From Bacillota bacterium (GTDB taxonomy: Bacteria > Bacillota > Clostridia > Acetivibrionales > Acetivibrionaceae), in assembly GCA_023421115.1 (NCBI GenBank), contig JAEZUI010000049.1:16813-80812 (forward strand): a stretch of 64,000 bases of DNA. Reading direction: 5' to 3'. Shown here piece by piece: positions 33,990-42,700 of this stretch. The notes beneath the pieces were generated by a model. The model saw only the letters and a program-made list of their open reading frames with translations. It was not told the DNA's origin and made no database searches. Position 1 is the stretch's first letter, and the number at the start of each line of letters is the position of its first letter. Both the position numbers and the translations under genes were made by a program.

Positions 33990-34245
33990 TTATATTTCCC
34001 TTTTATATCCCCATTCATTTGATTTCTCAGAAACTTCGTCCCTAACAGTCTTACTCATTGTGTGCCTATCAACCAACATTTTCTCAAGGGGTAAATTACT
34101 AAGACATCTTACTGTTGAATTGCCAACGCCCAAACACTGTTTTTACAGCCCGCTGATTTTGATTTACGATGTAAAACCCTGTAAATACAAACCTGAAAAT
34201 AAACCATGCTAAAAACCCAAAAAACACACCGCTTAATAAATCCAT
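33990..34245 (-). pseudogene. Decayed SPFH/stomatin-like gene
   Basis: The minus strand from an ATG at 34245 reads MDLLSGVFFGFLAWFIFRFV, then NQNQRAVKTVFGRWQFNS, the membrane anchor and start of an SPFH domain. It stops at 34104-34106. After a frame change, LEKMLVDRHTMSKTVRDEVS and EKSNEWGYKREI follow, which is the later stomatin motif (RDxVxxKSNEWG). Thus about 100 residues between the two pieces and everything after are lost. Remnant of a third SPFH gene besides hflK and hflC. Confidence 0.8.
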
Positions 34246-34342
34246 TTTTTTGCCCCCTCACTAATGTGATTATTTAACTAAGCCTAAATCAAATATTCGT
34301 TTTCTAAAAAAAGATAAGAACACAAAATTATATACAGGTATA

Positions 34343-34654
34343 CTATTCATCCAAACGCCAATCTGGCGCTATAATGCCACTATATCGGACCCATCCTTCT
34401 TTTTCAACACCATTTTTTTCGTACAGTATCCTATATACAACCTGACCTCTTGAGACCACACGAAACGGTCCTATACCTTGGAAATAACTCCTTTTTTCTA
34501 CGCTAATTACCTTTCCTCCTAGAGCTTCGATTTTTTGATATATACTTTTTTCAAATTTTTGAATACTTTTATAAGAATAATATATCAACACGCCCGCTAA
34601 AATCATCATTAAATAAAACGGAATTGAAAATAACAGCATTGGAAATCCCCTCAT
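34343..34654 (-). CDS. Small membrane protein, unknown
   Basis: A 103-aa protein with one N-terminal membrane segment (about residues 6-27), a short helix and a beta-rich C-terminal domain (VVSRGQVVYRILYEKNGVEK). Start at 34654 follows GGAGGGAGG. Unknown family; the size and layout suggest an anchored soluble domain. It diverges from the ligase cassette, with about 115 bp between the starts. Confidence 0.6.
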   Translation of the reverse strand: MRGFPMLLFSIPFYLMMILAGVLIYYSYKSIQKFEKSIYQKIEALGGKVISVEKRSYFQGIGPFRVVSRGQVVYRILYEKNGVEKEGWVRYSGIIAPDWRLDE

Positions 34655-34770
34655 ATGCTTCCTCCCTCCTTCAATAGTCTTATTATAACATTAGCACTAA
34701 AGTTATAACAACAGCAAAACTTTATATGATATAATAGATGATAATTTTATTTACTAGAAGGGAGCTAAAT

Positions 34771-35388
34771 ATGGCAAAGTCTTTAGTTTTCAAGTTTATG
34801 AACAAAGAATATCCGTTTGCACCAGTAAAGATTGAAAGAAAAAAGCTTTACGGCTGGACAGAGACAATAGCTTTAGATGATGAAGGTAATGAGTGTAAGG
34901 TTGTAAGTATGGATGAATCGGGTACTGTTATAATACCTAAAGGATGTATGGGACTTGGAACTGTAAATAATAATTTTGAGTGGGTTGACAAGTCTGAGAT
35001 AATCGCTGTCGACGAGGGTGGAAATGAGCTTACTCCTTTCCCTTCGAGCTTTTTTGAGCCTATTGAGCTAGAAAAAAAAGTGAGCCCTGAAGAACTGTTG
35101 AACCATAGTATAAATGCAGTATACCAGCTAGATGAAGAGGGGTTGTGCGATGAGTTGAAGGAAGAAATAGCAAAGGGTGAAATATTTACTTTCAACTTCA
35201 ATTACAGAGATGGCTATGAAACTAAACCTGCCTTTTTAGTAGAAAGTGAAAACAATCTTTTTATGCTTGTTGGAAATGCTATAGAGTTTTCATATATAGG
35301 ACTTGAAGAGCAGGGTTATATAGATGAGTTAGAAGATGAAGAAGAAGACTTGTCTGATGAACTTGGCATTGATTTTAGTATGATGTAG
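34771..35388 (+). CDS. Unknown 205-aa acidic protein, first gene of the ligase cassette
   Basis: A soluble acidic protein starting MAKSLVFKFMNKEYPFAPVK, with a beta-rich first half and a second half ending in an Asp/Glu-rich tail (DELEDEEEDLSDELGID is within it). AAGGGAG is 9 bases before the ATG. It is followed after 11 bp by the next gene. No known motif. Cotranscription with a ligase-like protein suggests a shared task, possibly nucleic-acid or phosphate-tail metabolism; that is speculation. Confidence 0.75.
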   Translation: MAKSLVFKFMNKEYPFAPVKIERKKLYGWTETIALDDEGNECKVVSMDESGTVIIPKGCMGLGTVNNNFEWVDKSEIIAVDEGGNELTPFPSSFFEPIELEKKVSPEELLNHSINAVYQLDEEGLCDELKEEIAKGEIFTFNFNYRDGYETKPAFLVESENNLFMLVGNAIEFSYIGLEEQGYIDELEDEEEDLSDELGIDFSMM

Positions 35389-35399
35389 GAGGGATATTT

Positions 35400-36101
35400 A
35401 TGAGAATGCTTAATATTTCAAACGAAAAAAAGAGAGACGCTGCTGTTGGAATGGAAAACAAAAAATCCACCAGCAAAATATACTTTACATTAAAGGATGG
35501 TTCCCCAAAAAAAAATGTCAGATTTCTAAAAGGCACTCTTCCTGTTGAACTTGACTTTTTGTTAAATAAATTTGGAGATATGCGCAAAATCGGTGAAGCA
35601 ATCATTGAAAATGATCCTGAAATTGATATCGAGAATTCAGGAAAAATAATCTCAAGTACAAGAAAGCTTTATTTAAATGCTCAAAACCGTATTGCCTATA
35701 GGGTTAATTTGGTTGAAGTAGTTAAAAACCCTGATGGTACCGAAAAAGAAAGAAAAGAACTGAATAAGACTGAAGCAAATATATTGAGTGATATACCACT
35801 TAAATGGACCGGTGTAAAAATAGCTAAAGACAAGGCTATACGAAAATTTGTATTCTCCTTGAAATATCAAATCAAGCATGTAAACGGTCTTACCTATGAC
35901 TTTTTGTATGATATGGCCAAAAGCCTTCAAGACAGCAATTCCCTTATGCTGGTTGGTGGCGGTAAAAAAGGTACCGACCCTATAGTATTAAATGCCGGCG
36001 GCACTCCCTACAGAGGTTTTTTAGAAGGCAGAGTTAAAGATGATAAATATTGTCTTATACTACACCTTACAAATCTAGAGCTAAAGGAGTTGGTACAATG
36101 A
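35400..36101 (+). CDS. Unknown 233-aa protein, second gene of the ligase cassette
   Basis: A soluble mixed alpha/beta protein. It begins MRMLNISNEKKRDAAVGMEN and has a GGGKKGTDPIVLNAGGTPY stretch near residue 195. GTAGGAGGGATATTT precedes the start. Its stop overlaps the next start in ATGA. I do not recognise it. The basic middle (KIAKDKAIRKFVFSLKYQIK) could contact nucleic acid. Confidence 0.75.
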   Translation: MRMLNISNEKKRDAAVGMENKKSTSKIYFTLKDGSPKKNVRFLKGTLPVELDFLLNKFGDMRKIGEAIIENDPEIDIENSGKIISSTRKLYLNAQNRIAYRVNLVEVVKNPDGTEKERKELNKTEANILSDIPLKWTGVKIAKDKAIRKFVFSLKYQIKHVNGLTYDFLYDMAKSLQDSNSLMLVGGGKKGTDPIVLNAGGTPYRGFLEGRVKDDKYCLILHLTNLELKELVQ

Positions 36102-37531
36102 AGCTTTATACTGAAAAACTAAAAAAGGCTAAAGGTTATTTGGAGGGAAGTATAGAAGCAGTCGATGCACTTACTTCTGTTATTGCTTCAAATTATAAAA
36201 AGAGAGTATGTAAAAGCTTTATTGCTATATCTCCCGATCAAATAGATTCGAGAATAAGCGGTGAGGATTTTTATGTCACGAAAAAGCTTGACGGTGAAAT
36301 GAACGTCATATTTTTTGACGGTTCAAACGCCTTCATAATAAACACTGGAGGAAAAGTCAGAACTGGCATCCCTTGTATTGAGGAAGCTGGCAAGATACTA
36401 AAAGATGCGGGATTAAAAAGTGCAATTATACCTGCTGAACTTTATGTAGAGGAAAAAGACGGCAGGACAAGAGTTTTTGATGTACTTTCCTCGCTCTCTA
36501 AGGAAGATTTGATTGAAAGTCTAAATCTTGCACCCTTTGATTTGCTTGAAATAAACGGCCAGCCTTTTAATGCAGACAGCTTTGAGCAAACCTACCAAAA
36601 GCTATCGGAGCTATTTTCAACTTCTCAAAAAGTTAAACCTGTTCCCTTTAGAAAACTATCCTCAAAAGGTGAGATAAAAGAACTGTTTGACGATTGGGTT
36701 GTAGCTCAAAAGGCTGAAGGTCTTGTTATAAGAAGTAATCTACCTCTTATATACAAGCTTAAACCAAAACATAACATGGATGTAGTTATCGTAGGATACA
36801 CCGAAGCTTCCGGTGAATTAAAAGGCCAGATAAGAACCTTGCTTTTAGCTATGATGACAAGTGAAAACTGCTATCAGATTGTCGGAAAGACAGGTAACGG
36901 TTTTACTGACAATGAAAGAAAAGAGTTTTATGAGAAACTGTCTAAAATGCACATTGAATCGGAGTATATTGAGACCGATTCAAGTCATGTTGCCTTTCAT
37001 ATGATAAAACCAGAAATTGTTATTGAGATAAGCATAAATGATATACTTACAGATGCCAATACAAGCGGTATTACCAATCATGTTCTTGAAGTTTCCAACA
37101 ACACCTATAGGCTTATGAATACCGTGCCAGGAATAAGCTTTATCTATCCAATGTTTGAAAGAATCAGAACCGACAAACAAGCTTGTGTTGAACACGTGCG
37201 TTTTTCGCAGGCAAGTGACCTTGTATACATTCCCGATATAGACAGATGTAATTCTATAGAGCTTCCTAAAAGCGAAGTACTTCTACGTGAGGTCTACAAA
37301 AAAGAGGTTAAGGATAAGTTAATGGTAATTAAATTCATGGTTTGGAAGACAAACAAAGAGAATATTGAAGAAAACTATCCAGCCTATGTGATGCATTACA
37401 CCAATTTCAGTTCGGATAGAAAAGATCCTCTGCAACGGGAAGTTAGAATATCAAACAATAAGGATCAAATTATGGCTATTGCCCAAGAGTATATTGAAGC
37501 CAATGTTAAGAAGGGCTGGGTTAAAGTTTAA
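36098..37531 (+). CDS. ATP-dependent DNA/RNA ligase-like protein
   Basis: A 477-aa protein with a nucleotidyltransferase core. Motif I is K63-L-D-G66 (adenylation Lys), motif III-like PAELYVEE has Glu114, motif IV is E207-G-L-V, and motif V is YKLKPKHNMDVV with Lys220 and Lys222. This set is that of ATP-dependent ligases, with the usual spacing. The C-terminal 200 residues (from about 270) are not a recognised OB-fold and end in a basic piece, EANVKKGWVKV. It starts at an ATGA overlap with the previous gene, preceded by AAAGGAG. DNA or RNA specificity is not clear; NHEJ partners (Ku) are absent. The three genes look like a conserved module. Confidence 0.8.
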   Translation: MKLYTEKLKKAKGYLEGSIEAVDALTSVIASNYKKRVCKSFIAISPDQIDSRISGEDFYVTKKLDGEMNVIFFDGSNAFIINTGGKVRTGIPCIEEAGKILKDAGLKSAIIPAELYVEEKDGRTRVFDVLSSLSKEDLIESLNLAPFDLLEINGQPFNADSFEQTYQKLSELFSTSQKVKPVPFRKLSSKGEIKELFDDWVVAQKAEGLVIRSNLPLIYKLKPKHNMDVVIVGYTEASGELKGQIRTLLLAMMTSENCYQIVGKTGNGFTDNERKEFYEKLSKMHIESEYIETDSSHVAFHMIKPEIVIEISINDILTDANTSGITNHVLEVSNNTYRLMNTVPGISFIYPMFERIRTDKQACVEHVRFSQASDLVYIPDIDRCNSIELPKSEVLLREVYKKEVKDKLMVIKFMVWKTNKENIEENYPAYVMHYTNFSSDRKDPLQREVRISNNKDQIMAIAQEYIEANVKKGWVKV

Positions 37532-37632
37532 TAGGGCTTTATTTATGCAAAACCCTTCCTTTTTTCCACCTTCACTCCGTTTGAAAGAGGGTGAAAACAA
37601 GCATAAATCACAATAATATCTACATAACAAAA

Positions 37633-37679
37633 AGCCTGTCTTTCTAATGCTGTATTTCACAGTTTTAGAAAGACAGGCT
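37633..37679 (+). terminator. Terminator after the ligase cassette
   Basis: AGCCTGTCTTTCTAA and TTAGAAAGACAGGCT make a perfect 15-bp stem with a 17-base loop. It lies 100 bp after the ligase stop and 117 bp beyond the fabV stop, so it may serve both convergent transcripts. Confidence 0.85.
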
Positions 37680-37795
37680 ACCTTATTCTTCATGTTAAGA
37701 GATTCCAAAAAACTTTGCATTTTCAAAATACCTTTATAGCTTTCAATTGAACGTAAAATTCTTAATGAAAAACCCGCACCTAAAATCCGACAAAA

Positions 37796-38983
37796 TCAAA
37801 GTATTCGTGGATTTTTAACATCTTCATTGCATTCTTCATCATAGTTAATATCAGCATGCCCAAATCCAAAAAGTTTGAAAAATTCTTCCCTATATCCTTT
37901 GATATCGGATATTTTTTCAAGATTTGCAGTATTTACCATAACCCATAACTTAGATACCTCATTTTGAATATCTTCTTTCATTTCAAAATCATCTAAACGT
38001 ATCCTACCTGCTTCATCTATCAATAAATTATCTGTATACAAACGATCTTTCAACAGCCTGAACATCTGCTCAATACAACCTTCATGAGTTCCTTTCTCCT
38101 TCATCGCCTTGTATAAAAGTGAAATGTATAGAGGAACTACAGGTATCGCTGAACTTGATTGAGTTACCAAGGCTTTGTTCACTGAAATATAAGCCTTTCC
38201 ATTAATATCCTTAAGCATGTCTGCTATGCTTTTTGACGAAGCATCGAGATGATCTTTTGCCTTCCCTATTGTACCGTCTTTATATACAGCATGAGTCAAT
38301 TCCGGTCCTATGTAGGAAAACGCAACTGTGATAGCACCATCGGCAAGTACTCCCGCATTCTTAAGAGCTTTCATCCACATTTCCCAGTCTTCTCCACCCA
38401 TTACAGCTACCGTCTGCCTGATTTCTTCTTCAGAGGCAGGCTCTATAGTTACATCCGATACTTCTCCATCGTGGAAATTAACTGTTTTATTTGTGTAGGG
38501 CTTTCCTATAGGCTTTATTACAGAATTAAACACCTCACCTGTCTGCGGATGAGTTCTTCTTGGAGAAGCAAGGCTGTATATAATAAGATCAACCTTTCCC
38601 CAATCATTTTTGATAAGCTCAATGGTTTGATCTTTAATACTATCTGAAAAGGCATCCCCGTTTATACTCTTTGAATATAAACCTGCTTTGATTGCCTCTT
38701 CCTCAAATGCCGCCATATTGTACCAACCAGCCGTTGCTGTACGTTTATTCTCCGCAGGCCTTTCAAAAAATATACCTATTGTGTCAGCACCAGAGCCAAA
38801 AGCTGCTGCTACTCGTGAAGCTAATCCATAACCCGTTGATGCTCCAATCACAAGAACTTTTTTAGGTCCGTTTATTGGGCCTTTACCCTTGACATATTTT
38901 ATCTGTTCTCGAACATTTTGTGCGCACCCTTCAGGATGTGCAGTAGTACAAATAAAACCCCTAGTTTTTGGCTTTATAATCAT
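37796..38983 (-). CDS. fabV: Trans-2-enoyl-CoA/ACP reductase FabV
   Basis: A 395-aa NADH-dependent reductase of the FabV/TER family that reduces trans-2-enoyl thioesters to acyl thioesters. It starts IIKPKTRGFICTTAHPEGCA, typical for the family, and has the NAD site VIGASTGYGLASRVAAAFG. The catalytic pattern Tyr-x8-Lys is present in VYKDGTIGKAK. A GGAGAT lies before the ATG. FabV proteins are triclosan-resistant enoyl reductases. A single gene without other fatty acid genes next to it. Confidence 0.95.
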   Translation of the reverse strand: MIIKPKTRGFICTTAHPEGCAQNVREQIKYVKGKGPINGPKKVLVIGASTGYGLASRVAAAFGSGADTIGIFFERPAENKRTATAGWYNMAAFEEEAIKAGLYSKSINGDAFSDSIKDQTIELIKNDWGKVDLIIYSLASPRRTHPQTGEVFNSVIKPIGKPYTNKTVNFHDGEVSDVTIEPASEEEIRQTVAVMGGEDWEMWMKALKNAGVLADGAITVAFSYIGPELTHAVYKDGTIGKAKDHLDASSKSIADMLKDINGKAYISVNKALVTQSSSAIPVVPLYISLLYKAMKEKGTHEGCIEQMFRLLKDRLYTDNLLIDEAGRIRLDDFEMKEDIQNEVSKLWVMVNTANLEKISDIKGYREEFFKLFGFGHADINYDEECNEDVKNPRIL

Positions 38984-39146
38984 TGTTTATCTCCTTTAAA
39001 CAAAAAGATATTAATTATTTAACACTACTTTTTTACATACAATAATATAACCTAATATTGATATAAAATCAAACATAACTATTATAACACTATAACAAAT
39101 ACACCCCAAAAACTAAAAAAGAGGGATAAAATTATGTATGAGCGAA

Positions 39147-39425
39147 CTAAATGTAAATAAGGAACTCCTGATTGATAACGGTCACAAACATACCATCATA
39201 GAAAAAACTGTAGGTTGTAGACGGAGCCGGAGCATATTGTGCCTGCTCCTTTGATTCTATCTTTTTTAGCTTTATAGTTTGTCCTCTTGATTTGGCTAGC
39301 TCAGCTATTAATGGAGCATATTTATCGGTATGAGGGCACTGATTGGTATAAGTATAAAACCATCCCTTTCTCGCGAATCAAAGCATTCTTACGGCAATCC
39401 TGAAATAGTTCCAGCCCTTACCTCT
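39147..39425 (-). pseudogene. Remnant of a YoaP-type GNAT acetyltransferase
   Basis: The minus strand reads GWFYTYTNQCPHTDKYAPLI, then KLKKIESKEQAQYAPAPSTT and SFFYDGMFVTVINQEFLIYI. This is the C-terminal domain that follows GNAT in YoaP-like proteins. The preceding FQDCRKNALIRE is in another frame, with a TGA between. The GNAT core is absent. The gene is broken by truncation and at least one frameshift. Confidence 0.7.
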
Positions 39426-39461
39426 TTAAAACTTTTGAGTGCCAATTGGTATCCATTCTAA

Positions 39462-39707
39462 TTACTTCTGATGTTCTAAGAAAGCTATCTCCGCATCAAT
39501 TAGCTCCTTTAGCTTTTTTAATTCCATTTCAGTCAAAGTAATACCCTTCCCCATTTTTTCATGCGAATCGTCCCAGTCGCGAATGTCATACTTCGGTTCT
39601 CCTCCATTCCAACTGATTCGATTTAGTTCTTTTTTCCAACCTTTGTTCCCCTCAGAAATCACACCAAGTTCATTAATAATTTCAAACTTAAAATCATTTC
39701 CCGTCAA
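39462..39707 (-). CDS. YdbC-like PC4/Sub1 ssDNA-binding protein
   Basis: An 81-aa protein with KFEIINELGVISEGNKGWKK, ISWNGGEPKYDIRDWDDSHE and MGKGITLTEMELKKLKELID. These are hallmarks of the YdbC/PC4 family, whose members bind single-stranded DNA as dimers. The TTG at 39707 is favoured, 8 bases after AGGAG. The in-frame GTG at 39716 overlaps the ribosome site. It lies a few bases after the helicase stop, so the two are an operon. A ssDNA-binding partner of the helicase-nuclease is plausible. Confidence 0.85.
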   Translation of the reverse strand: MTGNDFKFEIINELGVISEGNKGWKKELNRISWNGGEPKYDIRDWDDSHEKMGKGITLTEMELKKLKELIDAEIAFLEHQK

Positions 39708-39719
39708 AAAAGTCACTCC

Positions 39720-42700
39720 TTAATTTATCATTATCCGCCAAGCTGGTTTGTTATTTGTAGCCACCGCACCACGACCTTCATAACTCCACCGGCTATTTTG
39801 TTTATTAAGAATAGATTCCACTATTTCTTTCTGACCTGGTTCATCACCTTTGACAATCCACAAAATACCCGATTGTTCACATTTATCTATAAAACTTAAA
39901 TTTGCTATCTTAAGTTCTTTTATCAGCTCTTCTACTTTTTTGGAAGAAGCTGAATGCGAAAACAATTCCGGTTTAGGTGATGAGGTTATTTTTGTCTCTG
40001 CTTCTTTTAGTTTTTGTTGAATTATAGTTTGCTTCTGCTCATAAGGTAGTTTAAATGTCTGTGTCGATTTTGGCAACTCTTCTTTTTTCTTTATAACTGG
40101 TTTAGATTCCTGCTTTTCTTTATGTATATGCTCAGACTTATAGAACTGATGAGTAGGTATTTCTTCATTTTCAGTAGTCCATTCATCAATAATCTGAGTT
40201 GCCCTGATTTTAACCCGAGATATAAGTTCTGATTCAACTTTTTTTATTTCCTCAGTAGGCCTTTCAATACCTTCGGGAAATATTCCATACTTATCCAACT
40301 CTTTTATTACACGTTCTATTGTTGCATTTGGATTTCTATAGTACTCACTTCCCCTAATTCTAATAAATCTCCAGCCTAGTCTCTCAAGAATTGCTTGCCG
40401 CTCCATATCAGAACGCATCTTTTCATCTCCACTGTGAAATTGATCCCCATCGCACTCAATTGCCACACACTGGCCTCTATAAATTGCGACCATATCGATA
40501 CGATAAGCACCAACCTCTCTCTGTTGCTCTAAATGGTACCCAGCAACTACTAAAGCCTTACCTACTGCTTCTTCAAAAGGTGATTCCGAATTCACTCGAA
40601 TTTTTTCAGAAAGTTGTGCAAATGGATTTTCAACATATTCCAATAAATCACGCCTTAAATCTCCAGGTTTTAAGTCTTTAGAATAGTCAAGCGAATGAAC
40701 AACCCATATTTGGTCCTTTGCACGGCTTACAGCAACATTGTATCTTTGTTTTCTTGATTGATCAGCACCTTCCCCAGCCATAGTTAGTGGTCCATCTCCT
40801 TCGTTGCTATCAACAATTGACAGAAAAACTATATCACGTTCATCACCCTGAAAATGGGATGCATTCCCGCATAAGATACACCGACTTTCTATAACCGAGG
40901 GTTCAATCTTTTCAAGAATCATCTCTTGAATTAATTGTGCTTGTTCATCTCCAAGTAAAGAAATCACTCCAAGTGTCATTCCTTCATATTCTTTTTGTTC
41001 TATACATGCCAACATCAGTGATACAATTGTCTCAGCTTCCTTCCGATTTATTTTTCTCTTTCCATCCCTCTGTCCTTCATTAACTCTAAACTGAATTAAA
41101 GGAGGTTTAACATTACATGTACTGGCATCTCTTAAAGGTTTTATTTTAAAGTCATACGACAACTTATTGCAATAACCTATAATGTCGGGTACACATCTGA
41201 AATGTTCTCGGAGCATTAATGGTTGAAAAGTTGTTGCAGCAATGTCATACAATGAAGTTTTTGCATCATACAAATGCCAATTAGGAATTAGTTCTTTTAT
41301 ATACATCTCTCTAAGCGCATTCATTCGGTCAATATCCATGCCAACGGCTAAAGGACTAACCTGCTTATCGTCACCTACAATAATAACTTTTTTTGCCATA
41401 TAAACAATTGCTAAAGCGGATACATCCGACTGACTTGCTTCATCAATAATAACAACATCAAACCTATTCTCTGCCGGATTAAGACTCTCTAAGGCTTTAT
41501 TGATTGGCATAATCCATGCTGGAACTGCCAATTGACATTTTGCCATTAACTCACGAGCCTGTTTCTTTAATGCAGGAGCATTTTTTCCAGTACCTTTTCC
41601 TATTTTTTTAACTGTAAGCTTCCAGCCCTGTAGTGCCTGCTTCATACTTATATCTCTTTCAGTCCTTAAAAGCAAATGATACCATGCACTTTTAGACGCA
41701 ACAGTCGATGTAATATCTCTCAATTTTTTGCTGAGCATAACAGATTTATATTGTAACTCTTCATATGGCTCTGCGGTTATTGAATCAATAATTCCGGCAA
41801 ATTGTTTCCATTTCCATGCTTCTTCAATTGTCTGCGGGCATGTAGTCTCGCCGTGAATCCCAAGCCTCCTCCTAATAGCATCCGCCCATTCTGGTGCAAT
41901 CGACTCAATTTTGTCCAGTAATCCCTCTCTTTGTTTTTTTAAGTTATACTTTTCATAAAGCTGTAAAAGATTATTATATAGAATTTCATACTCTTCAATT
42001 TTGTTATTCTGTAGTGAATTTATGATGTTTCTGCATATTGATGAATTCTTTCTATTCTGCTCGGATAACACATTAATTGCTTCCTGTTTTCGTTGTTCAA
42101 TTGACTTTAATTCCAAATAGCACCTAGCAATTTCTATATATACAGGCATGGTTTTCTGCACTGTCATAAGAATTTTTTCAGTCTTTATCAAATCAGAATC
42201 TAGATCTGATGACATAAAAATTTTACTACTATCAAACCCCGCATCTGAAATCAGCTTACACAGCTCGATATATTCATTCTTATACCAATCAAGATACCTC
42301 TTTATTGATGGAACTAGTTGAATACAAATCTGCTCTGGTTCATCACCTAAATCGAAAAACTTGAGGAGACCATACTTTGCAATCATTTCATTCCATAACA
42401 CAGCGGTATATGTTCTTTTTTCTAGTAATTCTATATAACTTATTGCTACCAAGCAGTCTTTAGAAGAAGAGATTTCCTTTTTATTAACTCTCACTTGCGA
42501 TAGTGCAAAATCTATATGTTTATCAAATAGCTTATCAAGTTTTCCAATTTTACCTTTTTTTTCATAAATATCAGCAATCTTTTGCAGATCAATCTTCAAC
42601 TGTGCCAAATCTTCTTCTTTATCAATTTCAACAGTACTTCCTATCATCTTTGTTACAATTGAATCTGCATAGTTTGCTGTATCTTCAATTGCATCCACCA

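Noticed and set aside
33816..34212. Two plus-strand ORFs of 68 and 76 aa after the SLH gene
   Set aside because: They lie opposite the decayed SPFH gene and carry no motif; shadow frames.
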